Shown: positions 7,736-16,319 of the stretch, piece after piece
Numbering within the stretch: the first letter of the stretch is position 1
Layout: each line of letters begins with the position of its first letter
Assembly (NCBI RefSeq): GCF_006334915.2
Contig: NZ_VDMA02000003.1
Span: 372,001 to 436,000 of the forward strand
Direction: 5' to 3'
Length of the DNA stretch: 64,000 bases
Source of the DNA: Microbispora catharanthi
GTDB taxonomy: Bacteria; Actinomycetota; Actinomycetes; Streptosporangiales; Streptosporangiaceae
Position numbers and translations under genes: made by a program
The notes under the pieces: model-generated
Seen by the model: only the letters and a program-made list of their open reading frames with translations
What the model was told of the DNA's origin: nothing
Databases searched by the model: none

Positions 7736-9855
7736 TACCGGCAGGCGAGCTTGGGCGGCGCGTCCCGTTCGGGATCGAAGGCGACGTTGCCGAAGTGCTT
7801 GCGCAGCAGGTCACGCATCGTGCCGTCGCCGTACATGCGGCTGATCGCGTCCTCCACGACCCGGCAGGTGCGCACGTCCTTCCTGGGCAGGCCGACGGCG
7901 TAGCGCTGGTCGGTCAGCCGCAGGCCGAGCACCGACAGCTTCAGGCTCGCCACGCGGTCGGCGAAGCCGGCGATGATGAGGTCGTCCCCCGGGACGGCGT
8001 CGACTTTGCCGTAGGTCAGCAGATCCATGCACTCGGCGTAGTTGCCCGCCCGGACCTGCTCGACGTTCACCTTGTCGGCGACGAGCCGGGCGGTGGTGCT
8101 GCCGGCGGGCGCGCACATCCGGCGCCCGGCCAGGTCCTCCAGCTTCTTGATCCGCGAACCGGCGAGCACCAGCAGGTCGGCGTGGGCCGTGTAGTACGGC
8201 CCGGCGAAGGTGACGGCGTCGCCGCGGTTGTCGTCGTAGGAGTAGGTCGCGACGACCATGTCCACAGCGTGGTCGGTCAGCGCGCGCACCCGGTCGTTGA
8301 CGCCGACCCTGCGGAAGGTGATCCCGTTCGCGGGAACCTTGAGGCTCCTGGCGATGGCCGTCGCGACGTCCACGTCGAACCCGCTGAACCCGCTGGCCTG
8401 CTCCAGGCCGACCCCGGGCACGTCCCACCGCACGCCGATCGTCAGCCGCCCGGTCCGCCGCGCCTTCTCGTAGACGGAGGCGTACGTCGGGCTCGGCCGC
8501 GGCGTGACCACGGCGTCTCCGGTGCCGCCGTCCTCGGGCGCGCCGCCGAACGCGAAGCCGGTCTTGGCCGCGATGACGGCGCCCCCGGCGGCCACGACGG
8601 CGAGCACGGCCGCGAGCACGCCGACGAGGCCCCTCCGGCGGCGCCGCGCCCGGCCGGTCGCGTCCGGCTGGATCCCGGCCGACCCGATCCGGGGCACGGG
8701 CCCCGTCGCGTCGGATTCCCCCGCATCGGACCGTACGGCCCCGTGAGCGCCGGGGCCCGCACCCTCGCGGGGGGTGCCACCGAACCTGGGGTCGGTGGGG
8801 CCGGAGGACGACAGGGCCGATCGGGACGCCCCGGTCGGCACGTCGTTCCCGGCGCGGCCGCCGGTGCCGCTCAGCGCGCCGGTTCCGGGCCCCGCGCCGT
8901 CCCCGGTCCGCACGCCGCCCGCCGGTCGGGGGCCCGCGCCCGTGGCCAGGGCGCGGCCCGGACCCGTGCGCGCGAGGCGCGTGGCGTCCGGGTCGGCCGC
9001 GTGCGCGGCCCCCTCGGACAGCACGACCGCCGACGCGTCGCCCGACACCGCGCGGCCCAGCAGGCGCAGCAGGATCTGGTCGGCCGTCGGCCGCTCGTCC
9101 GGCGACTTGCGCAGGCACGCCCGGACCACTCCGCCGAGCGGCTCGGGCAGCATCCCGGTGTCGATGTCGTGGTTGAGGATGCGATTGAGCACGACCGCGA
9201 TCGATTTGCCGCCGAACACGACGTCGCCGGTCGCGGCGTACGCGATCGTGGAGGCCCAGGAGAACACGTCGGCCGGGGGCCCGACGCTGCCGCCGGAGAT
9301 CTGCTCGGGCGCCATGTAGGCGGGCGTGCCGATCGCCCGGCTGGTGATCGTGGCGGTCGAGTCGAGGATGCGGGCGATGCCGAAGTCCACCACCCGGGGG
9401 CCGTCCACGGCCAGCAGCACGTTGTCGGGCTTGAAGTCGCGGTGGACGATGCCCGCCTGGTGGATCGCGGTGAGCGCGGTGGCCGTGCCGACCGCCAGCC
9501 GCTCCAGGCCCGAGCCGGTCAGCGGCCCGTTCTCCTCGACGGCATCGCGCAGCGACCGCCCGTCGATGAACTCGCTCGCGATGTACGGTGTGTCGCCCTC
9601 CAGGTCGGCCGCCAGGACGCGGGCGGTGCAGAAGCTCGCCACGCGCTGGGCGGCGCGCAGCTCCCGCGCGAAGCGGGACCTGGCGGTCGCGTCGCCGGAG
9701 AACTTGACGTGCAGCAGCTTAACCGCGGCCCGCTCGCCGGCCTGGTCCTGGCCGAAGTAGACCACGCCCTGCCCGCCCTCACCGAGACGGCCGGACAGCA
9801 CGAAGGGACCGAGCCTGGTCGGATCCCCCGGTTGCAACGGCGCGATCTGCGGCAT
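7735..9855 (-). CDS. Receptor Ser/Thr protein kinase fused to a family-3 solute-binding domain
   Basis: This protein of about 706 aa has three parts. The cytoplasmic kinase domain spans about 15-270: GEGGQGVVYFG glycine loop, AVKLL lysine, HRDFKPDNVLL catalytic loop, DFG in VVDFGIARI, APE in YMAPEQI. A Gly/Ala/Thr-rich linker (about 290-395) leads to one membrane span (GLVGVLAAVLAVVAAGGAVIAA). The extracellular part, about 455-700, is a SBP_bac_3 domain (GRLTIGVRWDVPG, FDVDVATAIARSL, DMVVATYSYDDNRG), the fold of amino-acid ABC receptors. It should bind a small polar ligand, perhaps an amino acid, and pass the signal to the kinase. An ATG at 9867 could add four residues. Confidence 0.88.
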   Translation of the reverse strand: MPQIAPLQPGDPTRLGPFVLSGRLGEGGQGVVYFGQDQAGERAAVKLLHVKFSGDATARSRFARELRAAQRVASFCTARVLAADLEGDTPYIASEFIDGRSLRDAVEENGPLTGSGLERLAVGTATALTAIHQAGIVHRDFKPDNVLLAVDGPRVVDFGIARILDSTATITSRAIGTPAYMAPEQISGGSVGPPADVFSWASTIAYAATGDVVFGGKSIAVVLNRILNHDIDTGMLPEPLGGVVRACLRKSPDERPTADQILLRLLGRAVSGDASAVVLSEGAAHAADPDATRLARTGPGRALATGAGPRPAGGVRTGDGAGPGTGALSGTGGRAGNDVPTGASRSALSSSGPTDPRFGGTPREGAGPGAHGAVRSDAGESDATGPVPRIGSAGIQPDATGRARRRRRGLVGVLAAVLAVVAAGGAVIAAKTGFAFGGAPEDGGTGDAVVTPRPSPTYASVYEKARRTGRLTIGVRWDVPGVGLEQASGFSGFDVDVATAIARSLKVPANGITFRRVGVNDRVRALTDHAVDMVVATYSYDDNRGDAVTFAGPYYTAHADLLVLAGSRIKKLEDLAGRRMCAPAGSTTARLVADKVNVEQVRAGNYAECMDLLTYGKVDAVPGDDLIIAGFADRVASLKLSVLGLRLTDQRYAVGLPRKDVRTCRVVEDAISRMYGDGTMRDLLRKHFGNVAFDPERDAPPKLACR

Positions 9856-9867
9856 TCCGTTCCCCAC

Positions 9868-10151
9868 GATTCGGCAAAGTACCGGCCAGCAGAACTTTAC
9901 GGCCCCGGTGCGACGGTTCCGCGGCTCGATACCGCGCCGTGACGTCAGGAAACCGTGACAAAGCAGCGAGCGGTCCCTACCTCGAAGTCACTGAAGGGGC
10001 CGCCCGGAAACGTCGGGACGGCACTGGGCATGATCGCCCGGCAGTCCGAGCCACCTCGCCCTCAGGACATCGGCTCTGCTCGTCACCCGCCGGCGCTCCG
10101 GCTGGCCGGCGTCGGCGTCCCGCGGTTCACGGGCACATGGGCGTCAGGGCC
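9868..10151. other. Intergenic region, nothing further resolved
   Basis: About 290 bases separate the kinase start from the end of the ArsR-like gene. I see no convincing conserved reading frame, RNA gene or strong hairpin. It must hold the kinase promoter and perhaps a weak terminator for the regulator gene. Confidence 0.4.
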
Positions 10152-10700
10152 TCATGCGTCGCCTTCCGCGATGGTGCCGCCGGTGGGGAACAGGATCGGG
10201 CTCAGCAAGTATGGCCGCCGGCCTACCGCCGGCCCGTTGCCCCGGCGGGCCGTCATCACGGCCTTCACCTGCTTGATCAGGTCCGCGAGCTCGTCGGGCG
10301 TCAGCCAGTACGTGGACTGGGTGTACCCCACCGAATCGGCGAACGGGTCCGCTCCCTCCCGGTCGAGGTAGGCGTTGAACTCGCTGAGCAACACCCCCAG
10401 GCCCGTCGTGAACGCCGCGCGATGGTCCTCCAGTGACATCGACGCGGCCATGTCACGGTCGATCAACGTCCGGGCTCGCTGTAGCCGGTAGGTGCGCTCG
10501 ACCGCGCCGTGCACCCGTTGCTCGCCGACCACTTCGAGCACGCCCGCCTCGGCCAGCAGCCCGACATGCCGGTACACGGTGGTCCTCGGCACATCGGCCA
10601 GATCTGCGCACAGGTCACCGACCGTACGAGCGCGACCGCCCGACATGGCGTGCATGATCCGCAGGCGCACCGGGTGCAGAAGGAGGGTCAGCGTGTCCAT
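10152..10700 (-). CDS. ArsR-like winged-helix transcriptional regulator
   Basis: This 182-aa DNA-binding protein starts DTLTLLLHPVRLRIMHAMSG, the ArsR/HTH_20 helix opening. The recognition region DVPRTTVYRHVGLLAEAGVLEVV follows, then the wing VHGAVERTYRL. The C-terminal half (about 85-182) is helical and lacks the CxC metal site, so it probably binds an organic ligand or a protein. It is divergent from an alpha/beta hydrolase, with an imperfect inverted repeat between them. The start at 10700 gives a classical N-terminus; an upstream in-frame start would only add operator-encoded residues. Confidence 0.8.
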   Translation of the reverse strand: MDTLTLLLHPVRLRIMHAMSGGRARTVGDLCADLADVPRTTVYRHVGLLAEAGVLEVVGEQRVHGAVERTYRLQRARTLIDRDMAASMSLEDHRAAFTTGLGVLLSEFNAYLDREGADPFADSVGYTQSTYWLTPDELADLIKQVKAVMTARRGNGPAVGRRPYLLSPILFPTGGTIAEGDA

Positions 10701-10726
10701 ATCGCTACGATCCCACCCTTGGTACC

Positions 10727-10743
10727 ATTCCCAAAATTGGAAT
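10727..10743. promoter_or_regulatory. Imperfect 17-bp palindrome between the ArsR-like gene and the hydrolase gene
   Basis: ATTCC (10727-10731) and GGAAT (10739-10743) flank an A/T-rich core CAAAATT. Six of eight base pairs are symmetric. It sits 27 nt upstream of the regulator start and 19 nt upstream of the hydrolase start, so it is a candidate shared operator. Confidence 0.45.
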
Positions 10744-10762
10744 CGCAGGAGGGACACCGGCC

Positions 10763-11653
10763 ATGAAGCCACCCCTGGGCGAGTACTACGACGTGAACGG
10801 CCGCAAGCTGCTGCTGCATCGAGAAGGGCGTGGCGGCCCCGCCGTCGTGTTCCTCCCCGGAGCCGGTGCGGTCGGCATGGACTACTGGGACGCCCAGCGA
10901 CGCGCCGCCGCCTTCACCACGAGCGTCTTATACGACCGGGCCGGGACCGGGTGGAGCGGCGGCATCGACCTGCCCCGCTCGTCCACCGAGGCCACCGACG
11001 AACTCCGCGCCCTCCTGCACATCGCCGGGATTCCCGGCCCCTACGTGCTGGCCGGGCACTCGCTGGGCGGCCTGTACGCCCGCCACTACGCGATCCGCTT
11101 CCCCGACGAGGTCGCCGGGCTTGTCCTGATGGAACCGGCCCACGAGGACTACCGCGCCTATATGCCGCGCGAACTGGTCGAACGATGGGACGCATGGGAC
11201 CCCGCCGACGCCCTTCCCGACGAGTTGCCCAGAGAGATCCTGGAGTTCTACCGTGTCCTGTTCGAAAAGGAGATGGCCGAATGGCCTGCCGGCCTGCGCG
11301 ACCCGCTCGTCTACAGCCACGTGAGCCGTGAATGGCTGCTCACCGGCATCCGGGAGGCCGCGAACATCCAAGCCGTTCACGACGAAATCCGCGCCGCGGG
11401 CCCGCTGCCCGACGTACCGATGATCATCCTGACCGCGGTGGCCGTCGACCCGTTCAAGCGGGCGGTGTCGGCGGGCACTTCCGAGGAACTGCTCCAGGCG
11501 GAAAACGGCGGCAAAACGCGCCTCTACAACGAGTTCGCCGCCTCCGTGCCGTGCGGTGAGAACCGCATCGTGGAGGACGCGGGGCACGTCACGCTGCCGT
11601 TCCGCCGCCCCGAGGCAGTGGTACAGGCGATCCGTGACGTTCTCGCCCGGTGA
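10763..11653 (+). CDS. Alpha/beta hydrolase
   Basis: This 296-aa soluble hydrolase has the oxyanion-loop motif FLPGAG (residue 30), the nucleophile elbow GHSLGG (near 99-104) and the late catalytic His in EDAGHVTLPF. The acidic residue is probably in the AVAVDP stretch. The cap region is short. It could be an esterase, epoxide hydrolase or lactonase; the substrate cannot be told from sequence. The start ATG is preceded by GGAGG. It is divergent from an ArsR-like regulator and probably controlled by it. Confidence 0.85.
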   Translation: MKPPLGEYYDVNGRKLLLHREGRGGPAVVFLPGAGAVGMDYWDAQRRAAAFTTSVLYDRAGTGWSGGIDLPRSSTEATDELRALLHIAGIPGPYVLAGHSLGGLYARHYAIRFPDEVAGLVLMEPAHEDYRAYMPRELVERWDAWDPADALPDELPREILEFYRVLFEKEMAEWPAGLRDPLVYSHVSREWLLTGIREAANIQAVHDEIRAAGPLPDVPMIILTAVAVDPFKRAVSAGTSEELLQAENGGKTRLYNEFAASVPCGENRIVEDAGHVTLPFRRPEAVVQAIRDVLAR

Positions 11654-11790
11654 CGGACGTGGTCAGCCGCCACTCGACGTCGTCGGCGCGGTCGAGACAG
11701 GGCGGATGAGAATTCGAGCCGGAGAGCCGTCGCGGCCGTGTTCGGGGCCGCCCGGGATGCCTGACGGCCCGCAGACGGCCCAGAGTGGCG

Positions 11791-11834
11791 AACGGGCCTC
11801 TGCCTGACGGTGGAACCGCAGGCAGAGGCCCGTT
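11791..11834. terminator. Strong bidirectional terminator between hydrolase gene and icd
   Basis: AACGGGCCTCTGCCTG (11791-11806) pairs perfectly over 16 bp with CAGGCAGAGGCCCGTT (11819-11834), loop 12 nt. It lies between two convergent genes; TTCTCGTG follows on the plus strand. Confidence 0.8.
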
Positions 11835-11850
11835 CTCGTGACAGCTTTCG

Positions 11851-13068
11851 TTACAGCGCCATCTTCTTCTTCAGGTTCTCGTCGAGCGCCGCGAGGAAGT
11901 CCTGCGTGGTCAGCCACTCGGCGTCGCCGCCGACCAGGAGCGCGAGGTCCTTGGTCATCTGGCCGCCCTCGACGGTCTCGACGCAGACCTGCTCCAGCTT
12001 CTCGGCGAAGTCGATGACCTCGGGCTGGTTGTCGAGCTTGCCGCGGTGCTGCAGGCCGCGGGTCCACGCGAAGATCGAGGCGATCGGGTTGGTGGAGGTC
12101 GGCTTGCCCTGCTGGTGCTGACGGTAGTGGCGGGTGACCGTGCCGTGCGCCGCCTCGGCCTCGACGGTGCGGCCGTCGGGGGTCATGAGCACGCTGGTCA
12201 TGAGGCCGAGCGAGCCGAAGCCCTGCGCCACCGTGTCCGACTGGACGTCGCCGTCGTAGTTCTTGCAGGCCCAGACGTACCCGCCCTCCCACTTCAGGGA
12301 GGCGGCCACCATGTCGTCGATCAGGCGGTGCTCGTAGGTGATCCCGGCGGCCTCGAAGTCGGCCTTGAACTCGGTCTCGTAGACCTCGGCGAAGATGTCC
12401 TTGAACCGCCCGTCGTACGCCTTGAGGATCGTGTTCTTCGTGGACAGGTAGACCGGGTAGCCGCGGTTGAGGCCGTACCGCATGGAGGCACGGGCGAAGT
12501 CGCGGATCGACTCGTCCAGGTTGTACATCGCCAGGGCGACGCCGGAGCCGGGGAAGTCGAAGACGTTGAGCTCGATCGGCTCGCTGCCGTCCTTCGGCGT
12601 GAACGTCAGCGTCAGCGTGCCCTCGCCGGGAATCTTCAGGTCGGTGGCGCGGTACTGGTCGCCGAAGGCGTGACGGCCGACGACGATCGGCTTGGTCCAG
12701 CCGGGCACGAGCCGCGGGACGTTCGACATGATGATCGGCTCGCGGAAGATGACACCGCCGAGGATGTTGCGGATCGTCCCGTTCGGGGACTTCCACATCT
12801 TCTTCAGGCCGAACTCCTCGACGCGGGCCTCGTCCGGCGTGATCGTCGCGCACTTCACGCCCACGCCGTACTGCTTGATGGCGTTGGCGGCGTCGATCGT
12901 GACCTGGTCGTCGGTGGCGTCGCGGTGCTCAATGCCGAGGTCGTAGTACTTCAGGTCGACGTCGAGGTAGGGAAGGATCAGCTGGTCCTTGATGAACTGC
13001 CAGATGATCCGGGTCATCTCGTCGCCGTCGAGCTCGACGACCGGGCCCGCTACCTTGATCTTGGGCAT
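11851..13068 (-). CDS. icd: NADP-dependent isocitrate dehydrogenase
   Basis: This 405-aa enzyme oxidatively decarboxylates isocitrate to 2-oxoglutarate with NADP+ in the TCA cycle. It starts [20 protein letters not shown], typical of the homodimeric eukaryote-like IDH subfamily rather than the monomeric 80-kDa type found in many actinobacteria. Substrate loop TIRNILGG and C-terminal [20 protein letters not shown] are present. Length is as expected. It is read toward a strong terminator shared with the convergent hydrolase gene. DUF3017 and citrate synthase genes follow upstream on the same strand. Confidence 0.95.
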   Translation of the reverse strand: MPKIKVAGPVVELDGDEMTRIIWQFIKDQLILPYLDVDLKYYDLGIEHRDATDDQVTIDAANAIKQYGVGVKCATITPDEARVEEFGLKKMWKSPNGTIRNILGGVIFREPIIMSNVPRLVPGWTKPIVVGRHAFGDQYRATDLKIPGEGTLTLTFTPKDGSEPIELNVFDFPGSGVALAMYNLDESIRDFARASMRYGLNRGYPVYLSTKNTILKAYDGRFKDIFAEVYETEFKADFEAAGITYEHRLIDDMVAASLKWEGGYVWACKNYDGDVQSDTVAQGFGSLGLMTSVLMTPDGRTVEAEAAHGTVTRHYRQHQQGKPTSTNPIASIFAWTRGLQHRGKLDNQPEVIDFAEKLEQVCVETVEGGQMTKDLALLVGGDAEWLTTQDFLAALDENLKKKMAL

Positions 13069-13175
13069 GCGTGGGGTTCCCCTTCTGAATTAACTGGCCA
13101 GCACGTCCTTTTTGAGGCTCACTGGCCGTTGAGGCTATCGGACGGCTGTGGTAAGTCCGCGACGAGGTCGTGTCC

Positions 13176-13460
13176 CTACGAGTCGTGCAGCTGGAGCAGC
13201 ATGAGCAGCGAGCCGATGACGAGCGCCGCGCCGAACGCCGCCAGCGTGAGCGCGTCCATCCGTTTGCTGCGCACCGCGAGCGCGCCCGCCCGCCGTTCGG
13301 AGACCGTCACCCGGACCAGGGATCCGGCGAGAAAGCCACATCCCATGATCGCACCGCCCGCGGGCACCGGCACACCCAGGCCGATCACGCACAGCCCGGC
13401 GGCCGCACCCGCCACCACCAGCAGGTACGGCCCCCAGGCCGTGCTCTCGCTCGTTCTCAC
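13176..13460 (-). CDS. DUF3017 small membrane protein
   Basis: This 94-aa protein has three hydrophobic segments (YLLVVAGAAAGLCVIGLG, GAIMGCGFLAGSLVRV, LTLAAFGAALVIGSLLMLLQL), matching DUF3017. The central loop is Arg-rich (SERRAGALAVRSKRMD). The family is actinobacterial and is usually found near central carbon metabolism genes, as here between icd and citrate synthase. No biochemical role is known. ATG at 13460 is the only sensible start. Confidence 0.75.
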   Translation of the reverse strand: MRTSESTAWGPYLLVVAGAAAGLCVIGLGVPVPAGGAIMGCGFLAGSLVRVTVSERRAGALAVRSKRMDALTLAAFGAALVIGSLLMLLQLHDS

Positions 13461-13506
13461 GTCTCTCCCATGCCTGCCACTGCGGTCCTCGGCGCGTTCC
13501 TCACTC

Positions 13507-14628
13507 TCACCGCTCGTCGATGGGCACCCACTTCTGGTCGCGCTCGCCGATGTACTCGCTGTCCGGCCGGATCAGCCGGTTGTCGGCGTGCTGCTCGATC
13601 ACGTGGGCGGTCCATCCGGACATCCGGCTGACCGAGAACACGGGCGTGAACAGGTCCGTCGGGATGCCGAGGTAGTGGTAGACGGTCGCCGCGTAGAAGT
13701 CGACGTTCGGGTACAGGTGCTTGTCCGCGAAGACGACCTCCTCCATCTCCCGCGACATCCGGTAGTAGGTGTCGTCGCCCGAGGCCTCGGCCAGCTCCTG
13801 CGACATCCGCCGCAGGTGCGTCGCACGGGGGTCCTCGGTCTTGTAGACGCGGTGCCCGAATCCCATGATCTTCTCGCCCGCCGCCAGCTTGTCCCGTACG
13901 GCCTGCGCGACGCCGCGTGGGTCCAGCGCTTCCAGCGTACGCATGACCTGCTCGTTCGCCCCGCCGTGGAGGGGGCCCTTGAGCGTGCCGACGGCGGCGA
14001 CGATCGCCGAATGCATGTCGGACAGCGTCGCGGCGCACACGCGGGCGGCGAACGTGGACGCGTTCATCGTGTGGTCGGCGTGCAGCACCAGGCAGGTGTC
14101 GAAGATCTCGACCTCGCGCCGCTCGGGACGGCGGCCGGTGATCTGCAGCAGGAAGTTCGCGGCGGTGCTCAGCTCGGGATCGGGCGCCGGGATGTCCGCC
14201 CCCGTCCTGGCCGCGTGGTAGCGGGCGACGAGGACCGGCTGCTGCGCCGTGAGCCTGGCGGCCTTGCGGCGGTTGGCGTCGGCGGCGTTGGAGTCCTTGT
14301 CCGGGTCGTCGGCCCCGGCCAGCGAGACCAGGGTGCGCAGCGCCTCCATGGGCCCCTGCTTCCCCGCGACCTCGGAGATGTTGCTCTCGACGAGCGCGCC
14401 CAGGGTGCGGCCTTCGGCCAGCTCCGCGCCGTAGTCCGCGAGCTGCCGGCGGGTCGGCAGCGTGCCGCGCTGGAGCAGGTGGGCCACCTCTTCGAAGGTG
14501 GCGTGGCCGGCCAGGTCGTGGATGTCGTATCCCCGGTAGAAGAGACGGCCGGCCTTGCCGTCGATGTCGCTGAGCGCTGTGGACGCGGCGACGACATCGG
14601 CGAGGCCTTTGGTGGGCTTGTCCGCCAT
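13507..14628 (-). CDS. Citrate synthase (citrate synthase 2 type)
   Basis: This 373-aa enzyme condenses oxaloacetate and acetyl-CoA to citrate, entering the TCA cycle. Recognisable blocks are the N-terminal DGKAGRLFYRGYDI, HADHTMNASTFAARV near the first catalytic His, GPLHGGANEQVM, and GFGHRVYKTEDPRA. The length fits the short type II-like bacterial enzymes, a group that also includes 2-methylcitrate synthases; no prpD or prpB gene is nearby, so plain citrate synthase is more likely. Upstream lies a 181-nt region and then a divergent FHA-domain gene. icd downstream on the same strand catalyses a later step of the same pathway. Confidence 0.9.
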   Translation of the reverse strand: MADKPTKGLADVVAASTALSDIDGKAGRLFYRGYDIHDLAGHATFEEVAHLLQRGTLPTRRQLADYGAELAEGRTLGALVESNISEVAGKQGPMEALRTLVSLAGADDPDKDSNAADANRRKAARLTAQQPVLVARYHAARTGADIPAPDPELSTAANFLLQITGRRPERREVEIFDTCLVLHADHTMNASTFAARVCAATLSDMHSAIVAAVGTLKGPLHGGANEQVMRTLEALDPRGVAQAVRDKLAAGEKIMGFGHRVYKTEDPRATHLRRMSQELAEASGDDTYYRMSREMEEVVFADKHLYPNVDFYAATVYHYLGIPTDLFTPVFSVSRMSGWTAHVIEQHADNRLIRPDSEYIGERDQKWVPIDER

Positions 14629-14809
14629 AAGTGTTTCCTCCGCTTATCTCCGCCCGAAGTCTACCCGTGAGCAGGTAAAGCGCCCCTCAAAGGTCCAGAC
14701 CAGTTTCAGGATTGATTCTGCTCATGGCAAAGGCGATTCCCCCTCGCCACGGGTGGGTAAGCCGCAGCTATAGGGAAAGTAACGGCGGGCTACCTGGGGA
14801 GGAACTGCC

Positions 14810-15466
14810 GTGGAGGGGCCGTTCATACGGATCGAGGACAGCGGCGAGGTGGTGCCGCTGCGCCCCGACGTCACCACGATCGGCCGCGGCCGAGGCGTGG
14901 ACATCCGGCTGACGGATCCGAGCGTGTCACGGCTGCACGCCGAATTCGTCCGTCGCGGGCCCTACCTGTACGTCGTGGACCTGGGCCTGTCCCGCAACGG
15001 CACACGGGTGAACGGCAGGCCGATCGCCAGAAGGGTGCTGGACGACGGCGACGTCGTCTCCTTCGGAGCCGCCCGGGCCCGGGTCGGCGGGATCCCGAGG
15101 GAGGACCTCGCCCCCGAGGTCGAGCTGCGCCGCGCCGCGGCGCCGGAGCTCACCCGCCGGGAGGTCGACGTCCTCACCTCGCTGTGCCGTCCCGCGCTGT
15201 CCGACGAGGCGTTCGTGGCGCCCGCGACGGCCCGGGAGATCGCCGACGACCTCGTGGTGACCGAGGCGGCGGTCAAGCAACATCTGCTGCGGCTTTACCA
15301 AAAGTTCCGCATCCCGGAGGGCACCAACCGGCGCACCCGGCTCGCCAACGAGGTCGTCGCCCTCGGCCTGGTGCGGCCCACGCCGGTCGTGCCGCCGCAG
15401 CGGGCGACCGGACCGGCCGAGCCGGAACCGCAGCCTCGCGCCGGCGCGGGCCGCCGAGCGTCCTGA
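14810..15466 (+). CDS. FHA domain protein with C-terminal helix-turn-helix
   Basis: This 218-aa protein has an N-terminal FHA phosphothreonine-binding domain (about 15-95: TIGRGRGVDIRLTDPSVSRLHAEF, then LSRNGTRVNGRPI). A C-terminal winged or LuxR-like helix-turn-helix follows (about 105-190: ELTRREVDVLTSLC, ATAREIADDLVVTEAAVKQHLLRLYQKF). It could couple Ser/Thr kinase signalling to transcription. GTG start at 14810 has GGAGG eight nt upstream. A strong hairpin terminator follows. It is divergent from citrate synthase. The tail (200-218) is Pro/Ala-rich and probably disordered. Confidence 0.82.
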   Translation: MEGPFIRIEDSGEVVPLRPDVTTIGRGRGVDIRLTDPSVSRLHAEFVRRGPYLYVVDLGLSRNGTRVNGRPIARRVLDDGDVVSFGAARARVGGIPREDLAPEVELRRAAAPELTRREVDVLTSLCRPALSDEAFVAPATAREIADDLVVTEAAVKQHLLRLYQKFRIPEGTNRRTRLANEVVALGLVRPTPVVPPQRATGPAEPEPQPRAGAGRRAS

Positions 15467-15480
15467 ACCAGCGGCACACC

Positions 15481-15519
15481 GGCCGCCGGGGGGCGGAAGC
15501 CGTCCCGCCCCCGGCGGCC
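15481..15519 (+). terminator. Strong GC-rich hairpin terminator after the FHA gene
   Basis: GGCCGCCGGGGGGCGG (15481-15496) pairs with CCGCCCCCGGCGGCC (15505-15519) with one bulge and an 8-nt loop, 15 nt past the stop codon. Confidence 0.65.
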
Positions 15520-15630
15520 AGTGGAGCGTTCCGAACGGCCCATGGCCGGAGCGAGCCGCGCAACGTGCCGAACAAAATCCGCGAAGGCCCCGTCGAACGG
15601 GATGACAACCGATCGGCAAGGGAGCGTGCG

Positions 15631-16302
15631 ATGCGCAGGGTTCTGACGTCCGTGGCGGCGGCCGCCGCGGCGACGGTGACGGCTACGGGCATGGGCGCGA
15701 GTCACGCGGTCGCGGCACCGGTGGCGCGCGTGACGGCTACGGTGACGGGCGCGGGCCAGGCGCCGGCCCCGGCCACGCTGCCCAAGGGCTTCCTGCTGGA
15801 CGAGGCCAAGGTGGACGGCCCGCGCAGGCCGTGGGAGCACCTGAAGCTCACCGACAGCCTGAAGAAGCCCCTTGAGGTGAACCCGTGCGGCCACAAAACC
15901 GCACGCGACGGCCGCAGCGCGAGCCGCACGTTCACCTATGTGGCGGAGACCGTCTACCGGAGCGAGCAGGTCGTGCTCTACCCGTCGGAGCAGGCCGCGA
16001 AGGCGGCGATGAAGTCCGTGCGCGCCGACCTGGCCGAGTGCGGCACGGGAGGTCGCGGCCCGAACCGTCACTCGTACACGTGGAAGAGCACCGACGTCGG
16101 CGACGAGGCCCTCCGGGTCGGCGGCTTCTTCTTCGAGAACCGCTCCCGCACCGTCATCGTCCGCAAGGGGAGCGCGGTGGCGGTCTACGTCAGGACCGGC
16201 CTGGTGACCAAGAGCCTTCCGCTCTCCCAGTTCCGCCCGCTGATCAAGGACGCCCGGACGATGGCCGCCAAGCTCTGCGACCTCCCCGGCGTCTGCGCGT
16301 AG
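15631..16302 (+). CDS. Secreted protein resembling extracellular PknH-type sensor domains
   Basis: This 223-aa protein has a signal peptide (MRRVLTSVAAAAAATVTATGMGASHAVAA). The mature domain has a two-cysteine pattern (NPCGHK, LAECG) and a late KLCDLPGVCA. Blocks such as SEQVVLYPSEQAAKAAMKS and VGDEALRVGGFFF resemble the extracellular PknH_C-like sensor domain of actinobacterial receptor kinases, here free-standing. The ATG at 15631 is chosen because it begins the signal peptide. It is convergent with, and only 17 nt from, the downstream ABC binding-protein gene. Function unproven. Confidence 0.65.
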   Translation: MRRVLTSVAAAAAATVTATGMGASHAVAAPVARVTATVTGAGQAPAPATLPKGFLLDEAKVDGPRRPWEHLKLTDSLKKPLEVNPCGHKTARDGRSASRTFTYVAETVYRSEQVVLYPSEQAAKAAMKSVRADLAECGTGGRGPNRHSYTWKSTDVGDEALRVGGFFFENRSRTVIVRKGSAVAVYVRTGLVTKSLPLSQFRPLIKDARTMAAKLCDLPGVCA

Positions 16303-16319
16303 GCCGCGGAGGCCCGGGT

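Noticed and set aside
7795-9942. 715-residue frame antisense to the receptor kinase gene
   Set aside because: No motif, while the opposite strand has complete kinase and binding-protein motifs.
12046-14670. 874-residue plus-strand frame across icd, DUF3017 and citrate synthase
   Set aside because: It crosses three genes on the other strand and has no domain; shadow frame.
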